Of a stretch of DNA of 64,000 bases, positions 37,007-45,062 are shown in pieces. Made by a program: the position numbers and the translations under genes. The notes beneath the pieces were generated by a model, which worked only from the letters and a program-made list of their open reading frames with translations, had not been told where the DNA came from and did no database searches. This DNA is from Chryseobacterium fluminis (GTDB lineage Bacteria > Bacteroidota > Bacteroidia > Flavobacteriales > Weeksellaceae), in the NCBI RefSeq assembly GCF_026314945.1, contig NZ_CP111121.1:4998017-5062016 (forward strand). Reading direction: 5' to 3'. Numbering within the stretch: the first letter of the stretch is position 1; each line of letters starts with the position of its first letter.

Positions 37007-37200
37007 TTTTAGGAAGCTTTCTCCTTGCTTTCATTTATAAACTTAACGAAGCGTTCAATAAAGTTAATCTTTTTTTCAAAAAGGGTTTCCACAATCAGGA
37101 TTTTGAAACTAACCCTTCAAATATCCAATATCTTTTGACACCAGAGCTCCAGTCTTGCTTCTTTCTCATTGATTCAGCTAATCTTGTTACTCGATTTTAA
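37007..37200 (-). pseudogene. Short remnant, minus strand
   Basis: On the minus strand a frame reads QDWSSGVKRYWIFEGLVSK, shifts near 37110, and ends KILIVETLFEKKINFIERFV, KFINESKEKAS and a stop at 37007. The composition is coding-like, and the two parts look like the end of one helical protein, perhaps a regulator. The family is not recognised. The plus-strand frame 36997-37200 over the same DNA looks worse. Confidence 0.35.
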
Positions 37201-37381
37201 AAAGATGGGAATTTTTATGTTAGTTTTTTTTAAACAAATTATCGCTCGACTTTCAATGATCCTCCAAAACACTTGCGCATCGAACTTTTAAAAATATTCT
37301 TAAAGTTTCATAAAAAACATGCGTTCTCCGACACATTTTTTTTGTTTACCTCATTAATTTTAATGTAAGTCAATTGGGAAA

Positions 37382-37389
37382 TACCTTTG
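37382..37389 (+). promoter_or_regulatory. -7 box TACCTTTG
   Basis: Matches TAnnTTTG. The expected start of transcription a few bases downstream favours the ATG at 37410 over 37374 for the dioxygenase-like gene. A -33 element at the usual spacing was not found. Confidence 0.4.
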
Positions 37390-37409
37390 GCGTAAGAAAA
37401 ATGAGAGAG

Positions 37410-38138
37410 ATGAAAACAATCGACAGAAAAGGTTTTTTAAGAACCTTAGGAATTGCAGGTGTCGCGGCAGTTGCCGCACCGGTTTTGATGCATTGCGGAA
37501 AGGATGATGAAGATTCTGAAACAGGGGTAATTGACAATACAATTTCTAATGCCTGTGCCGCAACAAACTCCGAAACTGAAGGTCCATTTCCCACTAAGAC
37601 GCCTTCAAGTTTGGTGCAGACCAACATTGTAAATGACAGAACGGGAGTTCCGTTGACCATTGCGCTGACGATTCAGAACGTAAAGGCTAACTGTGTCAGG
37701 CTGCAGGGCGTCATTGTAGACATCTGGCACTGTGATAAAGACGGAAACTACTCTGAATATGGCGGAACGGGAATGCAGTCGGCCAATTACACTTCTGTTC
37801 ATTTTTTAAGAGGCAGACAAACCACTGACGCCAATGGAGAGGTGAATTTCACATCCATATTTCCGGGCTGGTACAACGGTAGGGCGACTCACATTCATGT
37901 TCATGTTTACAGTGCGGCAGGACAGTCGCTTTTGGTAACGCAGATTGCATTTCCGGAGGGAAGCAGCAGCGCTGTCGTTCAGGTAGCCGCGAGTTCCGGA
38001 TACAAAGGAATGAGCGGATATACCTACAATTCGAATGACAATGTTTTCAGTGACGGAACTTCCAGTGAGATGTCTGCAATTACGGGAAGTTTAAGCGGAG
38101 GTTTTGCACTGACTCATACGATAAAAGTATCGGTTTAG
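37410..38138 (+). CDS. Intradiol ring-cleavage dioxygenase-family lipoprotein
   Basis: A 242-aa exported protein. The N-terminus (MKTIDRKGFLRTLGIAGVAA, then VLMHCGKDD) is a Tat/lipoprotein-like signal with a Cys. The mature part has the fold and iron ligands of intradiol dioxygenases: VIVDIWHCDKDGNYSEYGG (first Tyr), FPGWYNGRATHIHVHV (second Tyr and the two His). Such secreted Bacteroidota proteins lack the helical linker domain of catechol 1,2-dioxygenase and their substrate is unknown. The frame is open from 37374 and an ATG at 37401 is also possible; the promoter box at 37382 favours 37401-37410. Regulated perhaps by the LytTR pair upstream (guess). Confidence 0.85.
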   Translation: MKTIDRKGFLRTLGIAGVAAVAAPVLMHCGKDDEDSETGVIDNTISNACAATNSETEGPFPTKTPSSLVQTNIVNDRTGVPLTIALTIQNVKANCVRLQGVIVDIWHCDKDGNYSEYGGTGMQSANYTSVHFLRGRQTTDANGEVNFTSIFPGWYNGRATHIHVHVYSAAGQSLLVTQIAFPEGSSSAVVQVAASSGYKGMSGYTYNSNDNVFSDGTSSEMSAITGSLSGGFALTHTIKVSV

Positions 38139-38232
38139 GTTTGGTCTTAATTCATTTTACAAGCGGTAAATGAGCATGAAAGCACTTTCTAATGAAGATG
38201 AAATTCATTGATCGCTTTTAATTTTTAAAATT

Positions 38233-38877
38233 ATGTTAGTTCAGACACCATCAAAAATATTCAAATCAGATTTTGCTGTTTGGAAAGATGAAAATTCCTG
38301 CCGGATCAGGAAAATATTGACTGAAGAGAAAGATTTAAATCTCAGAAAAGTAACTGAGATTGTTTTTGATCAAGGAGGAAAATACCGTTTTGAATATAAG
38401 GCAAATTGCAATCTGATGATTTTGGTTTTATATGGTGAAATATTAATTAATGATTTCAACAAGCAGATTTCGGCGCACGAGGTTTTCACTTTAAAATCTA
38501 CAGAAACCGATTTTTTAAGCTTAAAAAATAATCTTGAAGAGGAAAAGGCCGATGTTTTAATTGTTGAGCTGGAATCTAAAAACAATGACAATTCTTTTCT
38601 GATCAAAGATCTGAATATTGATTTGAGAAATTCATTGATCCAGATTGCTGAAGATTTTGATTATCCCAATTTTATAGGATTGTATGATGGCAGAAAAGAA
38701 GATACTTATATTTTTTATAAGTCACAAAAATCAGTCTTCGGAATGGTCATCAATGGTGCGTTTGAATTTCAGAACAGAATGTTGGAAACCAGAGATGCTA
38801 TTTTGCTGAGTGAAATCGAAACTCTTGAATTTGAAGCTTTGAGTGAAAATGCCTTGATTTTACTTCTCGAAATCTGA
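38233..38877 (+). CDS. Cupin-like protein, 214 aa
   Basis: A soluble protein of about 214 residues with two cupin-like halves: FDQGGKYRFEYKANCNLMIL with LYGEILIND in the first, and VFGMVINGAFEFQNRMLETR with DAILLSEIETLEFEAL in the second. The second half resembles the C-terminal part of pirin-type proteins (redox or quercetinase-like). No metal-binding His cluster is obvious, so enzymatic activity is uncertain. It lies 95 nt after the intradiol-dioxygenase-like gene and 13 nt before the FlgD-like small gene, suggesting an operon. Confidence 0.6.
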   Translation: MLVQTPSKIFKSDFAVWKDENSCRIRKILTEEKDLNLRKVTEIVFDQGGKYRFEYKANCNLMILVLYGEILINDFNKQISAHEVFTLKSTETDFLSLKNNLEEEKADVLIVELESKNNDNSFLIKDLNIDLRNSLIQIAEDFDYPNFIGLYDGRKEDTYIFYKSQKSVFGMVINGAFEFQNRMLETRDAILLSEIETLEFEALSENALILLLEI

Positions 38878-38890
38878 AAAAAAAGACATT

Positions 38891-39154
38891 GTGAAAAACA
38901 GTCAACTCAATGCTTTCCGCAAAGAAACCATTTTCCCAATTAATCTGGATGAGAAATCGGCGGTGAGTATTGATCTTTTTGAAAATGACGGCCGCAAAAT
39001 CTTCTCCGTTATCAAGCATCAGTATCTTTCAACAGGAGAACAGAAGGTCAAAATCTCCGGGAACCAATTGCATTCAGGGAAATACACCGCAAAAATTAAA
39101 ATTGAAAACTCTAAAGGAGAATTTATAGAAATTATGGAAGTTATAGTTAATTAA
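38891..39154 (+). CDS. Small FlgD-Ig-like protein, 87 aa
   Basis: Start GTG at 38891. The whole protein is one beta-sandwich of the FlgD/sorting-domain type (VSIDLFENDGRKIFSVIKHQ, YLSTGEQKVKISGNQLHSGK, YTAKIKIENSKGEFIEIMEV). This domain is usually the C-terminal part of T9SS cargo, but here there is no signal peptide and no cargo. It could be a stand-alone cytoplasmic member or the tail of a lost exported gene. It follows the cupin-like gene by 13 nt. Confidence 0.5.
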   Translation: MKNSQLNAFRKETIFPINLDEKSAVSIDLFENDGRKIFSVIKHQYLSTGEQKVKISGNQLHSGKYTAKIKIENSKGEFIEIMEVIVN

Positions 39155-39265
39155 TAATACTCGAAATAGATTATTTTGTCATTTAAGTGGTGTTTAGGAT
39201 CAGGGTGGTGTAAAAGCTACCTTTTTTTTTCGCTAAACTCAATCAACAGTTAACAAATATCAACG

Positions 39266-39766
39266 ATGAAAAGAAAAATAAGATTGGCATTTCGTATCGT
39301 TATCGATCAAAAATCAGAAATGATCTGGGATAAATATATTTTCAGAGACACCTATTTTGAATATAAAATTCAGCATCAGGTTTTCGACAGCCAAGAAAAT
39401 CCTGTAAAAAACTACTGGGAACTTATGGCTAAAAACCCCAATGCAGCTCAAATTTCTTTTCTGCTGAGTTCTGCTGTCAGCAACTATGTTCTGCAATTAA
39501 ACGGCGAGATCAAAAGCCTTCCGGACGTTCTGGGAAATACCTTTTTCCCGATTGAGAATTTCAAACTGGATTTAGTCAGTTCAAACACAGAAGATCCATC
39601 AAAACATAAAATCGGACTGACATTTTTCACACCCGAGTTTCTGCTCATCGATATCATCGACAATAAATATCTTCTGAGCAAGGACGTTGAAAGCGAAAAT
39701 AGTTTTGAAACTTTTATGTTTGCTTTTCATCCAGCGGTTGGCATTTCTCATTATACAGTGCTCTGA
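39266..39766 (+). CDS. Hypothetical protein, 166 aa
   Basis: A soluble protein beginning MKRKIRLAFRIVIDQKSEMI, with an AQISFLLSSAVSNYVLQLNG middle and a hydrophobic C-terminal part (LLIDIIDNKYLLSKDVESEN). No signal peptide or domain recognised. It is the last plus-strand gene before a strong terminator shared with the convergent carbohydrate-binding gene. Confidence 0.6.
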   Translation: MKRKIRLAFRIVIDQKSEMIWDKYIFRDTYFEYKIQHQVFDSQENPVKNYWELMAKNPNAAQISFLLSSAVSNYVLQLNGEIKSLPDVLGNTFFPIENFKLDLVSSNTEDPSKHKIGLTFFTPEFLLIDIIDNKYLLSKDVESENSFETFMFAFHPAVGISHYTVL

Positions 39767-39806
39767 TTCGTAATCATAAAGGTATAGCTCAGAGTTTAAT
39801 TAAAAC

Positions 39807-39839
39807 AAAACCTCGCAGCTTATGAACTGCGAGGTTTTT
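39807..39839. terminator. Bidirectional terminator
   Basis: A perfect stem CCTCGCAG / CTGCGAGG with a TTATGAA-type loop, preceded by AAAA and followed by TTTTT. It separates the convergent genes 39266-39766 and 39862-42111 and should stop transcription from both sides. Confidence 0.9.
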
Positions 39840-39861
39840 AAACAGGTTTTAAAATACTTTT

Positions 39862-42111
39862 TTAAAATGAAACTGTATTTACTTTTGCTGTGGTTGAGGT
39901 GGTAAAAGTACTTTTTAAAGTACCTCCTGTCGTAGAATACGTTCCTCCGGTGTACAAGCCCCATCCTAAAGTTCCTCCGATGTAGCTTCCGCCGGTGTAA
40001 GTTCCTCCGAAATAAACTTTGTAGCCCGTTCCCTGAGTAAGATTCGGGCTTGAAAAATGGAAATAATAAACCCCGTTTTTAGGTTTAAAAGTAACCATTT
40101 CAGTTCCTGCAGCATTTTCTATATGAAAAACAGAAGTTGCTGCCAGCTGGGCACTTGATTTCAGATACATGCCAACCTGTGTGGAAAGGGTGCTCATGGC
40201 TTTGGTCATGTTTGCATTGGAACCTCCTGAGATCAGCAGTCCACCATTCATAAGAAAAGTTCCGTTGAAATCGATTCCTTCTTCCGGCTGGCTTGTCGGG
40301 CCATTGACAATGGTAGTTCCGCCTGTGATGGTAATGTTTCCGTTGCTGTCGATGGCATCGCTTCCGGTAACCACCACAATTCCTCCGCTGATATACAGAT
40401 GGCTGTTGTCGTTGGCTTCGGTTCCCCCGGAAACGGTTCCGTAGGTCGCGTTAATGCCGTCATTAGAGGCAGTGATATTGTTCACACCACCTGTAAATGT
40501 AATGATTGGGGCTTCTACACCTTCACCCACACCAGAGGTTGCTGAGATTGCTGAGACGGTATTGGTGCCACCGTTTACGGTGATTGATGCATCAGAATGG
40601 ATGCCGTCATCAGTTGACGTGAATTTATTTAATCCATTATTGATGATAATCGCACCTGCTGCTACCAAAGTTTTAGGATGACTGTAATCGGTTCCTGAGA
40701 CCAAAAATCTGGTTCCTGTTGTCGTGATATTCAACTCAGGAATCCCCACAGCACTTCCAATGGTTACTGTTCCGTCTGCTTTTAAGCCTTTTCCCCCTGT
40801 TCCTGAACTTGTTGTAGTGACGGTACCTGCGCTAATCAACAGATTTCCGTCGGCAGAAACAGCAGAAGAAGAATAGGAATCTAAAACACCTGTGGTATTC
40901 ATGTAGGTAGCTCCGTTTCCGGCAGTAGTAACAGTTATGGAACCGCCGTTGACGGTAATGTTCTGACCTGCCGAAATTCCCTTTCCGCCATTGGCTGTAG
41001 ATGCCAGATTTAAATTTAAAGTTCCGCTGTTGATGATAACGTTCGTGTCTGTTTTGATTGCAGTAGAGTAGGATGGATCAAAACCATTTCCTGAAGCAGT
41101 AAGAACAGCTGCGCCGGAAAGGGTGGCTGTCACGGTTCCACCTCCAAAAGTAATGTTTCCTTTTGCACTGATGGCTTTAGACTGGGCTCCGGTTAAACTG
41201 AGATTAATGTTGCCTCCTGAAATCGTAATTGTGGAAGTCCCTGTTTTTATGGCTTTCACGTCTGGTGAAGTCAAAGTTGCCGTGATGCTTCCTCCTGTTA
41301 CGGAAACTGCATTGTCGCCTGCATCAATTGCATCGGCAGTGGCGGTGATACTTACTGTTCCGTTGTCCATGGTAAATCCCTCGGAATGAAATCCGTCTGA
41401 TGCTGCTGCAATAACCTTTACTGTCCCGCTTTGTACCTCTATCCCTGCCGGGGTGGATACGCCGTGTTTTTTAATTCCGGTGATATCCAGAATCCCTGAG
41501 CCCGAGAAAATAATTTTTCCGTCTGTTTGAAGTGCTCCATTTTTGGTGCTTCCTGAACCATCGATAAGGGAATTATTGGTTCCTGACTGTGATGAAAAGG
41601 TATGAACCTGTCCTCCCGTTATATTGATTGCCGGCCCCGCAGAATTGGTAATATTGACATTATTTAAGACAAAATGGGAAGGCAGTGTAGAACTCATTGT
41701 CAGACTTCCCATGGTGCTGGTTCCCAGTAAATTGTATTCCAGATTGCTGATGGTGGCAGTTGAAACCACATTAACAGTTCCAGCAGTTGCCGTAATATTA
41801 ACACCCTGGCTGGCATAAGGATTGATGATGGTTGCATTCTCTGTTCCCTTATAAATAATGTATATTTTGGTAAGATTTACAGGATTGGAAGTGAATGTCA
41901 GACTGTCAATCGCGGTTTTCGGGATGTCTAAAACGGTTGTGTTTCCTGATAATTTAAACTTGGAATAACTGGCATCAAGTTTAATGCTATCCACAACCGA
42001 AGTGGAGCTGGCAAACATATTGTTACCCGAATTATGTACAACGATAGTCTGCTGTGCCTTCACGATTAATCCAAGAAGGATAGCGATGATAAGGTAAAAC
42101 TGTTTTTTCAT
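39862..42111 (-). CDS. Cthe_2159-like carbohydrate-binding beta-solenoid protein
   Basis: A 749-aa exported protein. Signal peptide MKKQFYLIIAILLGLIVKAQ. The mature chain is a long repeat array of Gly/Thr/Ser-rich beta-strand turns (IEVQSGTVKVIAAASDGFHS; DAIDAGDNAVSVTGGSITAT; KAIKTGTSTITISGGNINLS), typical of right-handed beta-helix proteins of the carbohydrate-binding Cthe_2159 family (PF14262 type). It presumably binds acidic or pectin-like polysaccharide at the cell surface. The ATG overlaps the stop of the T9SS protein upstream by 4 nt (ATGA), so the two form an operon. It has no sorting domain itself, ending TTSTTAKVNTVSF. Confidence 0.85.
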   Translation of the reverse strand: MKKQFYLIIAILLGLIVKAQQTIVVHNSGNNMFASSTSVVDSIKLDASYSKFKLSGNTTVLDIPKTAIDSLTFTSNPVNLTKIYIIYKGTENATIINPYASQGVNITATAGTVNVVSTATISNLEYNLLGTSTMGSLTMSSTLPSHFVLNNVNITNSAGPAINITGGQVHTFSSQSGTNNSLIDGSGSTKNGALQTDGKIIFSGSGILDITGIKKHGVSTPAGIEVQSGTVKVIAAASDGFHSEGFTMDNGTVSITATADAIDAGDNAVSVTGGSITATLTSPDVKAIKTGTSTITISGGNINLSLTGAQSKAISAKGNITFGGGTVTATLSGAAVLTASGNGFDPSYSTAIKTDTNVIINSGTLNLNLASTANGGKGISAGQNITVNGGSITVTTAGNGATYMNTTGVLDSYSSSAVSADGNLLISAGTVTTTSSGTGGKGLKADGTVTIGSAVGIPELNITTTGTRFLVSGTDYSHPKTLVAAGAIIINNGLNKFTSTDDGIHSDASITVNGGTNTVSAISATSGVGEGVEAPIITFTGGVNNITASNDGINATYGTVSGGTEANDNSHLYISGGIVVVTGSDAIDSNGNITITGGTTIVNGPTSQPEEGIDFNGTFLMNGGLLISGGSNANMTKAMSTLSTQVGMYLKSSAQLAATSVFHIENAAGTEMVTFKPKNGVYYFHFSSPNLTQGTGYKVYFGGTYTGGSYIGGTLGWGLYTGGTYSTTGGTLKSTFTTSTTAKVNTVSF

Positions 42112-42599
42112 TTCTTGATCATTTTAAGTGTTGTCTGACCTGCCTGTAATAAATAAAAGCCTGCGCTCAGGCTGCTGATATTGATCTCTTCGTCCGGTTG
42201 AAAAATTCCTTTTAAAACCAAAATTCCCGATGAAGAATAGATCTTTACATTCATTCTTTCCTTCTTGTCAGAAGAAATTTTTATAAAATCTGTGCAAGGA
42301 TTTGGGTAAAGCCGAAGTTTGGATTTATTCTGTCCGATTTCCTGTGTTGCCAGATTTAAACTGGTAAAGGTGATTTTCCTGATAATGTTTGTTGGAATGG
42401 AAACATTGGCTGCCGCGTAGGTCGTACTCACGAGAAGATTGGTTCCTGAGAAATATAATTTCCCGCTGTTATCAACCGTGTAATCCTGTGTTGCTCCGGT
42501 GTAGTAGGTAACTTTAATAGTGGTCTGGCCGAAAGTTGAAATACCCAGGGACACCATACCAACCAAGAAAAGTTTGTTTAGAATGTTAAAATTCTTCAT
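42108..42599 (-). CDS. T9SS type A sorting-domain protein, 163 aa
   Basis: Signal peptide MKNFNILNKLFLVGMVSLGI (cleavage near FGQ), a small beta domain (TTIKVTYYTGATQDYTVDNS) and a C-terminal T9SS type A sorting domain of about 75 residues (SKLRLYPNPCTDFIKISSDK, VKIYSSSGILVLKG, GFYLLQAGQTTLKMIKK). The PNP motif and KMIKK ending are typical signals for export through the type IX system. The beginning also matches that of the carbohydrate-binding partner (both read a KITFTS/SLTFTS strand), so the two may share an N-terminal domain. It is the first gene of the operon. Confidence 0.88.
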   Translation of the reverse strand: MKNFNILNKLFLVGMVSLGISTFGQTTIKVTYYTGATQDYTVDNSGKLYFSGTNLLVSTTYAAANVSIPTNIIRKITFTSLNLATQEIGQNKSKLRLYPNPCTDFIKISSDKKERMNVKIYSSSGILVLKGIFQPDEEINISSLSAGFYLLQAGQTTLKMIKK

Positions 42600-42770
42600 T
42601 GTTATGCTATTTTACAGAACAAAAGTAAATCCTGCTTAATAATGAAAAAATATTTTGAGGTAAACGGATGAAATGTGTCGGTAAAAATAATTTAGGAAAA
42701 TTATTATGTTTAGTTTTTGGCATTAAATATATTGTCTGTAATAAAAAATAATAGATCGTCCGGATATAAT

Positions 42771-42985
42771 TGGAAATACTATCTTAGCGTCCAGCAAAAA
42801 TTAAGCTTGAAACCTTATTTTGAAAGTATGAAACGACAGCGAAATATATACGATCCAGCTTTTAGGACCAAAGCCGTTCAACTAAGCAATGAGCGAACTA
42901 ATATCTCGCAACTCGCACGAAAACTAGGAATCGCAGTTACACTAGTCTACAAATAGCGCAAAGAGTACGAAGAATTTGGGCAGGT
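42771..42985 (+). mobile_element. 5' fragment of an IS3-family element
   Basis: TGGAAATACTATCTTAGCGT followed by orfA sequence from 42828 (MKRQRNIYDPAFRTKAVQLS, NISQLARKLGIAVTLVYK, a TAG in place of TGG, then RKEYEEFG), after which similarity stops. This is the left end of a close relative of the element at 23824. The nonsense codon and the truncation make it inert. Confidence 0.85.
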
Positions 42986-43075
42986 GTAGATATTCCCCTT
43001 TTTGAAATATCTAAGAAATATAATTACAGTTTTATTTGTAAAATTATTAAATTAGTTTAATCTTAAAAGATCGTT

Positions 43076-43402
43076 ATGCGTCCAAATTATAAAAAGATAT
43101 ATACTGATTTACTTTTAGAGAAACAGCCTGAAAAATTAAAGGATGAAAAAATAAAATCCTTGATTTCTGATTTGACTACAGCTGAGAAGGTTCTTAAATT
43201 TAATGAATTGATATTTGGTCTACAAGGTGAAGACACCGTTAATAATCATAAGCTTAGAAGTTACGATAAACAGACCATTATCAAAATATTGCAATACCAA
43301 AAGAAACACAATTTATCTAAAAGATTTACAGCAATGAAATATGGAATTAGCCGTACCACAATTCAAAAATGGCACAAAGATTTTGGACATGAAATTGAAT
43401 AA
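43076..43402 (+). CDS. Helix-turn-helix protein, 108 aa (copy 1)
   Basis: Nearly identical to the protein at 63239. The N-terminal part (MRPNYKKIYTDLLLEKQPEK, then SLISDLTTAEKVLKFNELIF) is helical; the C-terminal part is an HTH (IIKILQYQKKHNLSKRFTAM, SRTTIQKWHKDFG). No catalytic residues. About 95 bp downstream are also shared with the copy at 63239 (AGTTCTCGGAGCAGTATTCC). Like the pair at 1543-2327, it lies next to decayed or mobile DNA. Probably a small regulator; the partner gene is absent here. Confidence 0.65.
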   Translation: MRPNYKKIYTDLLLEKQPEKLKDEKIKSLISDLTTAEKVLKFNELIFGLQGEDTVNNHKLRSYDKQTIIKILQYQKKHNLSKRFTAMKYGISRTTIQKWHKDFGHEIE

Positions 43403-43495
43403 ACATTAGTTGTAAAGTTCTCGGAGCAGTATTCCTTTAATGAGATGAAATTTTATATATTCATTTATCACTAGAATAATTATTAACTTTTAAAT
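43076..43495 (+). repeat. Repeat of HTH gene and 3' flank, copy 1 (partner 63239-63655)
   Basis: The 108-aa gene plus about 95 bp downstream occur twice in the window with few changes. The upstream regions differ, so the shared unit starts close to the ATG. Confidence 0.75.
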
Positions 43496-43497
43496 TA

Positions 43498-43744
43498 TTA
43501 AAAATTCTTATTGATACCTAAAACAATATGAAGGGGAATTAATTTTTGAGTATACAGACTTTCACTGATGTTATCAATCGAATATCTGGTGATACTATCT
43601 GAATTCAACAGATTGTTGCCTTGCAGATAAATATTAGTATTATACTTCTTATAGTTATAATTTACTTTCATATCCCAGAACTGAGTTGATTTCTGGCCTG
43701 TATTTCCAAATTTATAATATTCAAAAGATGATTCTATTCTAAAT
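43498..43744 (-). pseudogene. TonB-dependent receptor C-terminal remnant
   Basis: On the minus strand the frame reads RIESSFEYYKFGNTGQKSTQ, FWDMKVNYNYKKYNTNIYLQ, GNNLLNSDSITRYSIDNISE and IPLHIVLGINKNF, then the stop at 43498. This is the last beta-strand region of a TonB-dependent/outer-membrane barrel protein, ending in Phe as such barrels do. It is cut at 43744 by the end of an IS3-family fragment; the rest of the gene is missing. Confidence 0.75.
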
Positions 43745-43796
43745 TGTAATCTTCCCCAAAAACAGTATCATTTAAAAATATAGTTTTTAAATTTGG
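43745..43796. mobile_element. 52-bp end of the 55452-type IS3 element
   Basis: TGTAATCTTCCCCAAAAACA to TTTTTAAATTTGG is identical to the left end of the IS3 element at 55452-55503. It lies directly against the other IS3 element at 43797, showing that one element inserted into or recombined beside another and that the rest of the first was lost. Confidence 0.9.
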
Positions 43797-43823
43797 TGAC
43801 CTACCCCCAATATATGGAACAGT

Positions 43824-44675
43824 CTAAAGTAGAGAAAGTTGTTTTTTCTGACTGTTATTGATGAATTCATTTGGCGTTAAATACCCTAGCGAACTATGAG
43901 GTCTGTAGCAGTTGTAATCCTCTCTCCAGGCATCCAATTTTTGCTGTGCATCTTCTAAGGAGAGAAACCAATTAACATTAAGACATTCATCCCGTAGTGA
44001 TCCGTTAAAACTCTCAATAAATGCATTGTCAGTAGGTTTTCCCGGTCTGGAGAACTCCAGCTCTATTTTCTTTTCATAAGCCCATCGGTCTAATGCTTTA
44101 CTAATAAACTCAGGCCCATTGTCAATCTTAATCCGCTTAGGAGAAGCCTCTTGTTCAAAGGTAACATTTTTTAATATCTCTGCAACATTTTCACCCTTGA
44201 TGGAAATTCCACAGCGGATTTCTAAAGATCTTCGACTATAATTATCCACTAAAGTTAAAACCCTGAACTTCTTCCCGTCAAAAAGGGCATCACTCATAAA
44301 GTCCATGCTCCAGCATTCATGTAAAGTAGAGGCTTTACCATCGGTAGGCACTCGGGATCTTGATGATTTTATTCTTTTGTTTAGTTTTCGCCTCAGATTT
44401 AACCCTTCTTCACAATAAATTCTGTAAACACGTTTTTGATTATCTTTCCAGCCCTCACGTCTGAGTAAAACATGTAGACGCTCAATACCATAGCGAACAC
44501 GAATGTTTGATAATTCTATCAGTCGCATTCGAAGCGCTGTATCATCCCTTCGGTGTGGGTGATAATAATAAACGCTGGAGTGTAAAAATATTAAGCGACA
44601 GCTTCGTCTCTGAGAAATTCTGTAATCATTTTGTATAACTCTCGCCAGTTCACGCTTCTGAACCGGCTTTAGAAC
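43824..44675 (-). CDS. IS3-family transposase OrfB
   Basis: The integrase half of the transposase, open from the frameshift site at 44675 (VLKPVQKRELARVIQNDYRI) through an HTH_21-like part (IRVRYGIERLHVLLRREGWK) and the DDE core (SMDFMSDALFDGKKFRVLTL with Asp, IKIDNGPEFISKAL with Asp, NAFIESFNGSLRDECLN with Glu) to the stop at 43824. An ATG at 44528 would start it late, so production as an OrfAB fusion by -1 slippage is the likely mode. It looks intact. Confidence 0.9.
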   Translation of the reverse strand, partial: VLKPVQKRELARVIQNDYRISQRRSCRLIFLHSSVYYYHPHRRDDTALRMRLIELSNIRVRYGIERLHVLLRREGWKDNQKRVYRIYCEEGLNLRRKLNKRIKSSRSRVPTDGKASTLHECWSMDFMSDALFDGKKFRVLTLVDNYSRRSLEIRCGISIKGENVAEILKNVTFEQEASPKRIKIDNGPEFISKALDRWAYEKKIELEFSRPGKPTDNAFIESFNGSLRDECLNVNWFLSLEDAQQKLDAWREDYNCYRPHSSLGYLTPNEFINNSQKKQLSLL

Positions 44676-44935
44676 TTTTTTTTCAGAACATCCTGAAGAA
44701 TCTGCTTATCCAAACTTAAATCTGCTACCAACTTCTTGAGTTGACTATTTTCTTCCTCTAATTGGCGTAATCGGCGAAGTTCTGTAACACCTAAACCTCC
44801 GAATTTCTTTTTCCAATTGTAAAAAGTTGCCTCACTTATGCCCATTTTACGACAAACTTCTTCAACTTTTACTCCCGTTTCAGACTGTTTCAATGCAAAA
44901 ATGATCTGACTTTCTGTAAATCTGCTTTTTTTCAT
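44669..44935 (-). CDS. IS3-family transposase OrfA
   Basis: An 88-aa DNA-binding subunit: MKKSRFTESQIIFALKQSET, HTH (VEEVCRKMGISEATFYNWKK) and a leucine-zipper (LEEENSQLKKLVADLSLDKQ), ending LKKKF at a stop right after the slippery A-run. A -1 slip there joins it to OrfB. Intact. Confidence 0.9.
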   Translation of the reverse strand: MKKSRFTESQIIFALKQSETGVKVEEVCRKMGISEATFYNWKKKFGGLGVTELRRLRQLEEENSQLKKLVADLSLDKQILQDVLKKKF

Positions 44936-45062
44936 TAGATTTTTCTTTATTTAAAATTAATTATTTCTCGAAAAATCTCCACTTTTAAGTGATCCTGTTT
45001 TTTGGGAATAGGTCAATCATACTTCCATTGGTCTTCGGATCTCTTCATTATTGCGAAGCAAA

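Larger units (their letters stand above)
43797..45015 (-). mobile_element. Complete IS3-family element
   Basis: About 1219 bp. Ends: TGACCTACCCCCAATATATG at 43797 and, read backwards from 45015, TGACCTATTCCCAAAAAACA. Contains orfA and orfB overlapping at an A-run with the heptamer A AAA AAG, as expected for programmed -1 frameshifting. No matching target duplication flanks it (TTTGG on one side, ATCAT on the other), which fits a deletion next to the element. A solo end of a relative lies at 14961. Confidence 0.9.

Noticed and set aside
36997..37200. 67-aa plus-strand frame after the LytTR gene
   Set aside because: The antisense frame over the same DNA reads better as a remnant (KILIVETLFEKKINFIERFV).
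40169..41389. Several plus-strand frames of 75-91 aa
   Set aside because: Antisense to the Gly/Thr repeat array of the carbohydrate-binding protein; a repetitive gene gives long opposite frames.
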